This document shows positions 48,169-59,600 of a stretch of DNA of 64,000 nt, one piece after another. The notes beneath the pieces were generated by a model, which did not search any database, had not been told where the DNA came from, and saw only the letters and a list, made by a program, of their open reading frames with translations. This stretch comes from Methanobacteriota archaeon (GTDB taxonomy: Archaea > Thermoplasmatota > Poseidoniia > Poseidoniales > Thalassarchaeaceae). The DNA lies in the NCBI GenBank assembly GCA_002716085.1, contig PAYZ01000017.1, positions 12,925-76,924 of the forward strand. Direction: 5' to 3'. Position 1 is the first letter of the stretch. Each line of letters starts with the position of its first letter. Position numbers and translations under genes: made by a program.

Positions 48169-51078
48169 ATGGACGGGAGCCTCGATGAGTGGAGTCGTTT
48201 CGAGAGGTTAACCCCATTCAGAGTAAGAGAGGTGCTATTGATCGCAAGTCAGTTTGATAGGTATTTGTTGGAAGAGTCTGGCCATCTAGCTGAGATTCTT
48301 CAAGAAGAGTATTCCGTTCTGAATCTTTCACAAGCCCCTAGGATAATTCATAGCCCAAATGCAGAAGATGCCATAGATCTTGTTTCTAGTAGAAGATTCG
48401 ATCTGGTAATCACAATGTCCAAGGTGGGGAGGATGGATGTTTACGAACTTGCTCGCCAGCTAAAGGAAATTAGCGGAAATATTCCAGTTGTGATGCTTAG
48501 TCAGAACACCAGAGAGCTTGCGACTCTGAGAACAGGAGAAGGGATTGACAGGATTTTTGTCTGGAGCGGAGATAGCAGAATTCTGCTTTCAATCTGCAAG
48601 CTAATCGAAGATGAGAAGAATGTTGAGAATGACGTGGAAGAAGGAGACGTCCAAGTTATTCTTCTAGTCGAGGATAGCAGGAGGTTCTACTCGGCATATC
48701 TGCCATTATTGTACACTCAGCTGGTTAATCAAACAAGTAGGCTTTCAGGAGAGGCGGGTAATCTTCATGAGAATCTTCTGAGGCTTAGGGCAAGAGCGAA
48801 GATTCTTCTAGCGACCGATATGGATGAGGCAAAAGGTATCATTGACAAGTATTCTAGGAATATCATTGGAGTTTTCACCGATGGAAGATTTCCAAACCAA
48901 GGAGGGGAAAGGGAAACTGCAGGATTGGAACTTGTGAAGTATGCTCAGAGTGGTCACAGGTATTTGCCAATACTCCTGCAGTCGAAGAATATTGAGCTTA
49001 AAGAAGACGCTGAATCGATAGGAGTTCCATTTCTTCACAAGGAAGACCCGAAGCTGTACCAGAGAATCGAGGAGTTCATGCAGGAAGAGATGAGTTTTGG
49101 GGATTTCATTTTCAGAACACCTAATGGTGATGAAATTGGTAGGGCATCGAATCTTGAGGATCTTGCAGAAATGATTGAAGGGGCCCCGGTGGAGTCAATA
49201 GAGTTCCATGCAAAGAGGAATGAGTTCTCCCATTGGCTCAGAGGTAGGACTGAATTCTCACTTGCTGGTTTACTGAGGCCAATGACATTGGATGATTTCG
49301 AAGACTCTGAGGGAGTAAGGAATCACATTTCTGAAACAATAAAGTCCCATATTGACAAGATTAGGAAGAGTACAATTCGTGACCATGATTCAAAGTCTGA
49401 GAATGCAGGTTTCCAAAGAATAGGGAGAGGTAGCCTTGGTGGAAAGGGAAGGGGTTTGGCATTCTTCTACACCAGGATGGATCAACTTGGGCTTGGGGAT
49501 TCATATCCTGAAATCGAATTCGTAGTTCCAAATTCTGTAGTCATTGCAACTGGAGTATTTGGCGATTTCATTCGGAGGAATAATCTATCTAAATTCGCCT
49601 ACGATGAATTCAGTGACCAAGAAATCAATGAGGCATTTCTAGCTGGAGATTTCGGAGATGAAGTAGATGAAATAAAGGACATGTTAGGAAATACTCCTTG
49701 GCCAGTGGCCGTTCGCTCCTCTAGTCTACTTGAAGATTCGAGTCATCAACCCTTCGCAGGAGTCTATGCCACATACATGCTGGCAAACGATCACCCTGAT
49801 CTGGAGGTCCGTCTGGATCGTCTTTTACAGGCGATCAAACTAGTTTATGCTTCTATATTCCACAAGAATGCAAAGAGCTACATCACTGCCACTGCGAACA
49901 AAATTGAGGATGAGAGGATGGCAGTTGTAATCCAGGAAGTTATCGGCAGGGAAACTGCAGGAAGGTTTTACCCAGACATCTCTGGAGCGGCTAGGAGCAG
50001 AAACCACTACCCAGTTGATCCTCTGAGGATGGAGGATGGGTTAGCTGCAGTTTGCATAGGACTAGGAAGGCAGGTCTCATCGGGTGGTAAGTGCCTTAGA
50101 TTCAGCCCCGGTCAGCCGAAGAGAATTCACCAGTTCTATAGCACAAATTCAATCATCGAGACTTCCCAAAGCAGATTTTTCGCAATTCCGATATGTGAAG
50201 AAAGTGGCGATGTGCAACACTCGGAAGAGGGCAATCTCTTGCACTTGGGTTTGGACGATGCAGAGCAAGACAATAGGTTGGCCCTAGTAGGCTCAACATA
50301 TGTCTCATCTGACGATAGGATTGTTGATTCAATTAGGGCCGAAGGTGGCTCTAGGTTGGTTACCTTCGCTCCAGTACTAAAACACAACAAGTTCCCTCTG
50401 GCTCAGATTCTGGACCATGTACTGAAGACCTGCGAGCAGTTTCTAGCCACACCAGTTGAAATGGAGTTTGCAATCAACGTAGACAGGGGGGGCGGGAATA
50501 GGAAGTTTGCCATTCTGCAAGTAAGGCAACTAATGGATGAGTCGGTTGACATAGACATTGACCTAGATGAAGTCGACAGTGAAAAGGCGGTCTGCATAAG
50601 TAGCAAGTCCCTTGGAAATGGAGTCATAGATGGAATTAGGGACGTAGTATACGTAAATCCAGAACATATGGATAGAATGAGGACTGCTGATCTTGTGCCT
50701 CAAATCGAGGAGATCGATGCAGACCTAAGGAAGCGGGGCAGGCCATACTTGCTAATAGGGCCTGGAAGGTGGGGGACATCTGATCCATCATTGGGAATAC
50801 CTGTTCAGTGGAACCAGATTATGGGTGCAAAGGCGATTGTTGAGGCGCAGATGACAGACATTCACGTCGACCCGTCCCAAGGAACTCACTTCTTCCAGAA
50901 CATTGTAACTTTCAACATAGGCTACCTAACAATCGTAGAAGGGGACTTTGTTGACTGGGGATGGCTCGATTCACATAACTGCAAGTTTGATGAACAGGGT
51001 TTGAAGCACATCTCACTAGAAGAGCCACTGAAGGTGGTTCTCGACAGCCGGGACTCAGAGGCAATCGTAGTTAGGTAA
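48169..51078 (+). CDS. Two receiver-like domains fused to PEP/pyruvate-binding (PPDK_N-like) domain and C-terminal region
   Basis: REC1 VREVLLIASQFDRYLL...FDLVITMSKVGRMDVYELA; REC2 VILLVEDSRRFYSAYL...GVFTDGRFPNQG...LPILLQSKN...PFLHKEDP; then GRGSLGGKGRGLAFFYTRM, PWPVAVRSSSLLEDSSHQPFAGVYATYM. Confidence 0.8.
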   Translation: MDGSLDEWSRFERLTPFRVREVLLIASQFDRYLLEESGHLAEILQEEYSVLNLSQAPRIIHSPNAEDAIDLVSSRRFDLVITMSKVGRMDVYELARQLKEISGNIPVVMLSQNTRELATLRTGEGIDRIFVWSGDSRILLSICKLIEDEKNVENDVEEGDVQVILLVEDSRRFYSAYLPLLYTQLVNQTSRLSGEAGNLHENLLRLRARAKILLATDMDEAKGIIDKYSRNIIGVFTDGRFPNQGGERETAGLELVKYAQSGHRYLPILLQSKNIELKEDAESIGVPFLHKEDPKLYQRIEEFMQEEMSFGDFIFRTPNGDEIGRASNLEDLAEMIEGAPVESIEFHAKRNEFSHWLRGRTEFSLAGLLRPMTLDDFEDSEGVRNHISETIKSHIDKIRKSTIRDHDSKSENAGFQRIGRGSLGGKGRGLAFFYTRMDQLGLGDSYPEIEFVVPNSVVIATGVFGDFIRRNNLSKFAYDEFSDQEINEAFLAGDFGDEVDEIKDMLGNTPWPVAVRSSSLLEDSSHQPFAGVYATYMLANDHPDLEVRLDRLLQAIKLVYASIFHKNAKSYITATANKIEDERMAVVIQEVIGRETAGRFYPDISGAARSRNHYPVDPLRMEDGLAAVCIGLGRQVSSGGKCLRFSPGQPKRIHQFYSTNSIIETSQSRFFAIPICEESGDVQHSEEGNLLHLGLDDAEQDNRLALVGSTYVSSDDRIVDSIRAEGGSRLVTFAPVLKHNKFPLAQILDHVLKTCEQFLATPVEMEFAINVDRGGGNRKFAILQVRQLMDESVDIDIDLDEVDSEKAVCISSKSLGNGVIDGIRDVVYVNPEHMDRMRTADLVPQIEEIDADLRKRGRPYLLIGPGRWGTSDPSLGIPVQWNQIMGAKAIVEAQMTDIHVDPSQGTHFFQNIVTFNIGYLTIVEGDFVDWGWLDSHNCKFDEQGLKHISLEEPLKVVLDSRDSEAIVVR

Positions 51079-51116
51079 GGCCAATCTTCTTGGTCGTTCT
51101 ATTTTTGAAATGAATT

Positions 51117-53123
51117 GTGTCGAGCGAGGATCGTTTCGAAGCGGGCTTGTTCTTCGCCCATGATTCTCCTCGGGAGTCGCAAATTGGGATGATCTCAGAC
51201 GGGATCGAGGCATTAAATGAGGGTGGTTTTCTACTAGCAGCAGCACCTACTGGTATTGGGAAGACTGCTGCGGCACTGGCTTCTGCACTGAGTGTAGCAA
51301 ATCTTGATGCTACTAAACATGGAAAGACGAAAATCATGTTCTTGACAGGGAGGCAATCGCAGCATCGAATAGTGGTCGAGACTATTCGTGAGATTAACAG
51401 AAGGCTACCTGCAGGATTTTCCAGAGTCAAATTGGTTGATATTATTGGAAGGGAGGGGATGTGCAAAGTAATCGACAGGTCCACAGGAAAATGTAACTGC
51501 GAAGAAGGAGTATCGGAGTCGGAAAGAAGATTCCTCAGATCTGAACTAGAAGATTTCATACACTCAGATCCCAGACACGTGGATCAAATAATTGAGCGAG
51601 CCGAGAAGACAAAAGTTTGCGCATGGGCGACTGCGAGAGAATCCTCCAAATCTGTAAATCTGATAGTTTGCGACTACAATCATGTGTTCGTAGATGGAGT
51701 AAGAGAAGCATCATTGCCAGTAATGGGTATCGAGTTGGAGAATTCCATCCTAATAGTGGATGAGGCGCATAATCTTCCTGACCGAATTAGGAGCGGTCTT
51801 GAAAGGAGGATTACAGGACAAGTATTCCAAAGGGCACTATCGGATGCTCAAGAGTACAAGGAAAAGCTAGAGAAAACAGAAACTGACCTAGATATTCCAG
51901 AATCGAACGCTCATAGGGAAGCAAAATTATTAGAGAAGCAAATCAAGGCACTAAGGGACGACTCTGGAATAAGGAAATGGTTCGAAGAGAAGAAGTCAGA
52001 GAATGAAAGGACGAAACACGATGATCTCAGGATTTCGACCCAAGACTTCCTAGATATTATTGCTGGAGCCATTGAGGGAGTAATTGATGAGGAATCTGAT
52101 GATGGAATGGAAAGAATCAGAATGATGATTTCTAGACTCTTGAAAGTCGAGGTTGAAGAAGACGAGGATCTCGATGATGAGGAGCAAAATGAATGCACAA
52201 GATTGGCGGAGATTCTAGAGATATGTATCAGATACAGGAGTAGTTCTTCTCTAGCATTGGTCTTTGATGAGGTATTAGACCAACCGAGAATAACAAGCCA
52301 CCTTCTGGATCCTAGTGTTGTTGGTAGTCCTATTTTCGAACACTGCTCAGGATCGATATTGATGTCAGGGACCCTATTTCCCCCCGAGATGTACTCTGAA
52401 ATTCTAGGCATACCTAGTAATCGTTCGATTTGCAAGGAGTATTCGTCGGGATTTCCTTTGGATAATAGACCTGTTCTAATAGCTAGTGATGTGACCACCA
52501 AATTTACTGAAAGAGAATCTAGTATTCCAGTCATTAACGAGCATATCAGATCCGTAATAGACAATACGAAGGGAAATGTGGCTGTCTTTGCTCCAAGCTA
52601 TGCAATGCTTGATCTGATTCATGGAGACTTCGCCTCGGTTGGCTGGAGTAGAAAGAAAATCATCAAAGAAGAGCAGAGGATGAGTAAAGCCAGGGTCGAA
52701 GAATTGGTCTCGACGCTTTACGAGCAAAGGGATATGGGTGGAGCCGTTCTTTTCGGGGTTCTCAGTGGTAAATTATCAGAGGGTGTTGATTACTCTGGCA
52801 ATATCCTGAATTCTCTAGTATGTGTTGGCCTTCCTTTGCCTCCTCCAAGCTCAAGACAGGAGGCTTTGATTGACTATTATACGAAGAAGTTTGACCGTGG
52901 ACGTGCATGGAAGTATGCTAGCCTGCAACCTGCAGTGAACAGTGTACTTCAGGCACTTGGTAGACCAATAAGGAAAAAGGAAGATAGGGCTATTGTTGTT
53001 TTACTTGAAAACAGAATGTTGGAAGGGAGAGTGAGGAATTGTATGCCAATTATGCATAAGATTCAGTCCTCAAACCCTCAAAGGACCGGAGAGAGAGTAA
53101 AGTCGTTCTTTGAGATGTCATGA
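51117..53123 (+). CDS. XPD/Rad3-family DEAH helicase with Fe-S-type cysteines (GTG start)
   Basis: AAAPTGIGKTAAALASAL, C-x10-C-x-C...C pattern (MCKVIDRSTGKCNCEEG...VCAWA), NSILIVDEAHNLPDRIR, SGKLSEGVDYSGN, QALGRPIRKKEDR. Confidence 0.9.
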   Translation: MSSEDRFEAGLFFAHDSPRESQIGMISDGIEALNEGGFLLAAAPTGIGKTAAALASALSVANLDATKHGKTKIMFLTGRQSQHRIVVETIREINRRLPAGFSRVKLVDIIGREGMCKVIDRSTGKCNCEEGVSESERRFLRSELEDFIHSDPRHVDQIIERAEKTKVCAWATARESSKSVNLIVCDYNHVFVDGVREASLPVMGIELENSILIVDEAHNLPDRIRSGLERRITGQVFQRALSDAQEYKEKLEKTETDLDIPESNAHREAKLLEKQIKALRDDSGIRKWFEEKKSENERTKHDDLRISTQDFLDIIAGAIEGVIDEESDDGMERIRMMISRLLKVEVEEDEDLDDEEQNECTRLAEILEICIRYRSSSSLALVFDEVLDQPRITSHLLDPSVVGSPIFEHCSGSILMSGTLFPPEMYSEILGIPSNRSICKEYSSGFPLDNRPVLIASDVTTKFTERESSIPVINEHIRSVIDNTKGNVAVFAPSYAMLDLIHGDFASVGWSRKKIIKEEQRMSKARVEELVSTLYEQRDMGGAVLFGVLSGKLSEGVDYSGNILNSLVCVGLPLPPPSSRQEALIDYYTKKFDRGRAWKYASLQPAVNSVLQALGRPIRKKEDRAIVVLLENRMLEGRVRNCMPIMHKIQSSNPQRTGERVKSFFEMS

Positions 53124-53126
53124 GCA

Positions 53127-53618
53127 ATGGGTTCATTCGGGTCCAGTGACCGGACGTATCCAATGGAGTGGACTAGAGTCCATATCAAAACTGATGATGA
53201 TTCGACTAAAGGACATCTTGGCCTGGATGCTAGGAAATTGGATCTTGATACCGATGCAGCGTCAATGCACCAAGAGTTTCTGAGGAGTTTGCATCACCTC
53301 TCAGAGGTTCAGGAAATGCACAAAGGGGTAGTTTCGGATGTATCTTCTAAACCGCTAGAAGCCACAGTATCAACTCTTGGCGAGTTCCTCTCAGAGTTTG
53401 GTGGGGAATGGGAGGGATCGGAGGTTAGGGTCCCATTACCGCCTTCGTTGAGAGACGAGGTAATGGTGCATACAAAGAATGAAGGTGGGAGGCAGCTAGT
53501 GCGGTTAATATCACCAGAGAGGTTCGGCGGGAGTCTAAAGACGTTTGACCTCCCTGTAGGGAAAGCCTTAGTTGAGGCCTTCTGGGAAGGCGACTATCTT
53601 TCTATGACTTTAGGGTAA
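53127..53618 (+). CDS. Hypothetical protein (163 aa), likely co-transcribed with the helicase
   Basis: Starts 3 bp after the helicase stop; complete ORF. Confidence 0.55.
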   Translation: MGSFGSSDRTYPMEWTRVHIKTDDDSTKGHLGLDARKLDLDTDAASMHQEFLRSLHHLSEVQEMHKGVVSDVSSKPLEATVSTLGEFLSEFGGEWEGSEVRVPLPPSLRDEVMVHTKNEGGRQLVRLISPERFGGSLKTFDLPVGKALVEAFWEGDYLSMTLG

Positions 53619-56600
53619 TCACTCTTCGGGCTCTAATTGTAGATGCCCTCTAGTTGGAATCTCCTCTATAGCCTCAATCTCCTGAGTAACAGAAGATAGT
53701 GCGAGTTGGGCATTGTCCCTGTGTGAGTCTCCAAGTAAGTGGCTGGAGTATCTGGCTTCCTCGAAAATCCTGTCTAGGGACACTAGGGATGCCTCACTTA
53801 TAGGTAGGGCCTTCCTGATTGCCGATTCGAACTCCCTAACTGTCTCGAAGTTTCTTCTGAGGAATCCCCTGCGCGTCAAAACCGCGCATAGATTCTGGTA
53901 GCAAAGGAAGATTGCCTTCCTGTACTCGTCGCCCGACGCAAGCATCTCAGCTGTCTGATTGAAAACACTAGCTAGCTCTTTAATTGCTGACTTCCTCCTC
54001 ACATTTAGGAGCATTGATCCGAGGGCTAAAGCTACTGCTGCAGCCAGTATAGCTCCAATGGCAATGGTAGTTACTCCCAAGGAGTCAGAATTCTGCTGTT
54101 CATACTCAATCTGTACCCCCGAGGCGGGAAGTAGTGCCAAGCTAGCCGGATCCAAGAAATCGGAGTCGGAAGAGATCATGACGCTGAGATCGCCCCACGC
54201 GGAACGGTCCGAAAGTGGGGGCATTGGTGAAATTGACTTGAACTCGTAATTGAAAACGCCTTCTTCATCGGTCAGCTTCGACATGGAGAAGTGATTGATG
54301 CTGCCATTGAGAAGGATTGCAGTTAGCGAGAGTCCTTCCAGTGGTGCACCCGTGTCTCTTGCAGTTGCGTTTACTGTCCCCCTGATGACCCTCTGGCCAT
54401 TTGAAAGCTCGATACCTGAAAGCAGGAAATCGACCTCAACCATAACCATGACTTCAATATCCCTCGACCCACCATTCAGGAATCTGCTCTGATCTGATTC
54501 TACCTCCAATGTCAAGGAGTTCTTACCGGGATCCAAGAATTCCTGTGCCTTTGCGATAATCTGGAAATTCATTGTCGCCTGATTGTCCCACGGCCCTGAT
54601 GTTAATGGGAGGTCAGATTCGCCCCATAGTAGGGAAATTGTGAGGTTGGAAATTATCGCGGAGTCTCCACCAACTTCGCGAACAAGGCCCTGGACCATAA
54701 TTGAGCTAGAAGGAGAGGAATCTCCCCTGATTATGGTATTTGAAGAGGGTTGAATCTCGATGGTTACATCGGAAAGTACGAAAACTTCGAAAGTTGATTT
54801 GGAAGGAAGGTAAAGGAACTCCCCGCCGTAGGAGAAAGTGAAGTTGTGAGAACCTCTTGCCAATGAGTAATCCACATACTCTGAGAAGGTGAAAATACCT
54901 CCTACTTCAGTAATGACAGTTCCCACTTGGTCGCCATCCATCAAGATGGAAATCTCCCTTCCATCCATTCCCTGCTCGAAGCCGGTATCGGACTCGAAGA
55001 GTCGTCCTGAGAGGTTCCATTGTCCGCCTCTTGTGGAATACAATTCGTCCACTTGGAAGGAAATTGAAGTGTGGTAAGAAACTGTGAATGATGATTCTGT
55101 GGTTCCAATCCTGTAGAAGCCCTGCTCTGGAGCGATTGCTGAAACTGAGTGATTTCCGATTTCCAGAGATTCGGGGATTGTCCACTGTAAAGACCAAGTT
55201 CCATTTTCCATTGTGTTTGTAATCCCAACTAGAGACCCGTCTACGAATATCTCCACGGTATGACTCCCCAACCAACCATCTTCCAAGTTATCCTTCGCTG
55301 TTCCAGAAATTACCACTTGGTCCCCGACAGCGGATGGAGGAACTTCGTCTATTGATACAAATACGGGGGAGAAGACGGTGAACACAATTGACGAGTTGGA
55401 AGGTAGAATGAACTCCTCTCCGTCGAAATTTACTCCCACTAGCAATGGTCCTAGCTCCATATCTGGGGCTATCGGTATGAATCCGGAGAATGTGCCGTTA
55501 CTGCTCACTGATAGGTTGGTTAGAACCTGCCCGTTTACCGTGATGGATATCTCCCTGTCTGGGAGCGATCGTCCGACCCCATCAGTAAGAGCTCCTTCAA
55601 CTAAAGCTACTCCATTCCTGTCAACTTCTCCTGGTGGGGAAGATATTACCACCTGTGAGGTCTGAGTGACGTTGAATCCGATGGATGAGGAGGCGGATAG
55701 GTAGTACTCCGGATTTAGCGAGTCACCCTGGCCCATTGGGTCGACCCAGGAGAATCCGCCCAAGAAGTCGAATTCGGCTTGGTGTGGACCGAAGTCCATG
55801 TCCGAAGGGATCTGGTATGTAATCTCCCATAGTCCTGTTGTGGAGTTGGAAATTGTTGCGAATAATGGGCCCATGTCTACACCATTAACGGACAAGTGGA
55901 TCACGCCTCCCGAGACAATGCCATCATCCTTCAGTGGCTTGCCCCTCTCATCTAGGAGTGAACCGGTAAATGTGACGGTTTCACCCGCGAGTGAAGGAGA
56001 GGAGGTTTGATTGAGGGAAATCACAGTCGGTGCAAGGACGATTACCCTAGTCCAGGACTCGTCCCCCTCTATCCCTGTTGAGCCGTTTATTCCAGAGAAT
56101 GTTGCTGTGATCTGCATTGGTCCTGGATCCCTGTCCCCCCTTGCCAGTATAGAGGCCGAAGCAAGGCCATCGGGATCTGTAAGCCCGCCCCAAACTGTAC
56201 TGTTGTCGACTGTCACAACAATTGTTGCAGATGAGATTGGGGATCCTGAATTGTCTATCAAGGAGATGTTGAGGTCGATGGTTGATCCCCGAACTGTCCT
56301 GCTTTCAGGGTCCAAGTCGGTCGGGCTTAGAATTGAAAGCAACGAGTAACCCCTGCTTTCAAACGTCGCAAATGCTGAAGCGGAAGAGAAGTATGTTACC
56401 TGGGGGTTGAATTCCACGTCGACACCATGTGGACCCCGCGGGAAAGATAGGTCGAGTCTGATTTCTGCAGACCAAGTCCCATTTTCATAGAATGAGGTCT
56501 GTGAAACAATGAACGAGTCTGATTGCCCATCGATAGTGAAAATCAGAGTTGGGTTTAGGGGGTTGCCGGACCTGTCGGTCAATGAAGATCCGTTGCTCGA

Positions 56601-59600
56601 AGTAAGTGTCCCTGATATGTTGAAAAACTCGCCCGGTAGGGGGTTTGCAGAAATTGTATCAATGGCCATATTGGTTGTTGAGCGGACTGTAATGGTGTTG
56701 AGAATATGCATTGCGGGATGAAGGTCCGAAGAGCCGTTGAACCATAGGGTGACATTTACCATTCCGAGTGGGTGATCATGCGGAATCTCGAATTCAAAGG
56801 ATGCAGTTCCATCTAATGAAGAGGATTGCGGGATTAGCCATGTATCGTGGAATCTTGCTTGCACCGAGAAGCCGGGAAGTTGCTGATTGTTGTTACTGAA
56901 TTCCACTAGTCTTGTAGTTAGGGTGACGTTATCGCCTCTGTTCACGATTGTGTTGACAAATGGGGTAGAGTCTATGAATTGAGAAACCCCCATCACAAGA
57001 ATCGGTGAGATCCCTGTTCCAGTGAGATAGAATGGTGTGGAGCCGTTGATCACACTAACAACTACTGTCCTGTCCCCCCTCAAGACACCATTCCCCAGGG
57101 TATCTGTGGGCACTGATATGTTGAAGGAGCCATTACTGGAAGTGGTGAAGTTTTCGATCAGGATCTCTTCTGGTTCATCTAGGAAGAAGACAGTGAGTCC
57201 AACTGGTCCCTGAACTGTCCTGTTTGAATCTGAAGAGTCGGTTACATTGCCTTGTACTGAGAAGTACTGGAGAGCAGTAACTTGGGAAGGTATTGAAGTG
57301 ATTTCTACTGAGCTCTGGACCTGTACAGTTAGATTGACGAAGCTTTCGTTAGCAAGCCACCTTCCTGCATTTGCATCCGAAAGAGAATCGGTAATGTCGT
57401 CTGGAGCGTGTATCCTGACTTCGTAGAATCCTGGAGCCACTGATGATGGTATTACTGGATCGAATGAAGCGATTCCATCTTGATTTGTGGAAGCGCTCTG
57501 TAGCAGCTGCTGTTGGGGTCCGCCCCAGTCAAAATACAATTCTAGGTTAGCGTCGGAAATTTGTCTGGAGTTGTCCTCCACATCCGTGACTGTTGACTGG
57601 ACGATTAGTTGGTCCCCTGCTACGACTATAGCCGAGGTTGGCTCCGACTCCAAGACGAACTCTGTCTGAACTCCAATCTTGATTATGGTGTGATCTGCTG
57701 GATTGTAGTAACTCCCCCCTACTGGTGGATTAGCAAGGAAATTAAGGGAGATTTCTAGCTCATAAACTCCAGAGGGGATTCCAGAAGGTATTTCGAATGA
57801 GAGGTTGTAAATTCCGGTCGTGTTGTTCGTCCATCCTGAAGCCAGAGTGTACGTAGTAGGCGCAGAGGGCAATCCCCCAGGAGTGTCGGGGAGGGACGAT
57901 GGTACCTTCAGTTTCAGGATTACAGAAGTGTTGTTTCCTGAAACTTGACTCTGGAGGGCCAAGTCTTCCGCGAACCCTGAGACTGAATTTGTGAATCCCC
58001 GTACACTCCATTCATTGGCCAGAGTAGCAGTTGCATTTGCCAAGCCCCTAACCCTAACTTGCTCAGAAGTAGAATTGGGTCTGAGCCATGTAGATCCACC
58101 ATAGGAAAGTTCCCACGAATAGTCGCCAGGAACTAGGGCGGAATCAGTAGTGAAGCTTACCTCGAGCCTTCCCGAATTTGTTTCTGACTGGTTCCAAACC
58201 TCTATTCCATCGAAGTTGAGCGAGTAGTTGCCATCGAAGGTTGCGAAGGATGTCCCGGTGTGGTCGCTAAGGAAGACGTCGACTTCGTAAGGGCGCCCCC
58301 TAATTGCTGGATCTAGAGAGTAGTTGAAAACGACATAGCTTCTGATTCCAAAGGTGTCAATAAATTGCTCTTGATCGTCGGCATTTAGGTCGTCGGAGTC
58401 GAATTTCAGTCTCACGTCAATCGGACCTGCCACTATTGGAACCTGTGATGATTCGAGGGACCAGGAGATGGAAAAGTTACCCGGTGAAGGAGTCCATGAA
58501 GAGGAGTTAAGGTACCAACTGGAGATCTCGATGAAGGGGCCAGAAGCCTCAGCGCGCCTCATTTCAAGGATCAGTGTCCCATTTAGAGAAGTGGGCGATG
58601 GGCCCCTACTGAGTACCGTTCCATTCAGGAAGATATTGCTGTCAATCTCAAGTATTGAGTTGTTGAGGCCCTGTGACTCCAGAGTTACTGTGAGGTTTGG
58701 TGACAGAGTGATGTTAAACTCCAAGGAAAGAGTCTCTGGCCTTGCATGGTATTGGGGTGGGGTCTGATTGTTGAGATCATTGAAATGCCATCCTAGGAAT
58801 GAAATTGTGGCATTCATCGGGCCCAATGGTTCCAACTCGTCTATAGGCACTATGAACTCAAAGTAGCCCCCTCCTGAGACATTAGAAACTATAGAGACAA
58901 ATCCGTCTACGGATGATGAGTAGTTCAGCAGGACCTGGAGATCATCCACCAAAGAGGGATCCAAATTAGGGGAGCTGGCCCAAGACAATTCTCCGGTAAG
59001 TGTTGAGTTGACCCCTATGCCAAGCATGGGTGAGGAAAGTGGTAGGGGCTCGATTATTGAAATTGACACGTTGTCTGTTACGTTCAACTGCCAAGGCATT
59101 GTGATTCCTTGGTCCCCCACATATCCAGTCTCTGAAGTAAGAATTACCAATGACCCGAACCCGGGTTGGATTACTTCGCTAGGGAGGCCGGAGAGGTTGA
59201 ACGAGCCATCGACCTCTGTGACTGCGCTAGCTACTAGGTGCTCTGGAAGAGCGGCGCTTCCGGGTACTTGCGCAGAGAGACCTGGATCTACAAGGTACAT
59301 GGAAATCGGTATGTTTCCTGCAGCAGTCTGATTTTCCGAGAATTCCAATGTGCCATCAACCCAAATCTGTTCAGAAGAAGAAGTGTCTCTTTCAACCTGG
59401 GTCGGCCCCCAGGATGAGACTTCTACAGAAACTAGTGACATCTCTGGACATGCTTGGAATGGAATCCAGCCCAAATCAAGCTCGCCCTGGTTCTGATTAG
59501 TCTGGAGGTGTACCTCGGCCCACCTTGAGAAGTCCTTTCCGAATACCTCGATTCCCTCGCCATTCCATAACCCGCCCGAAAATCCTGTGACTTTCCTAGT

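Noticed and set aside
51911-52564. 217-aa minus-strand ORF
   Set aside because: Antisense to the XPD-like helicase; Ser/Ile-rich composition typical of mirror ORFs.
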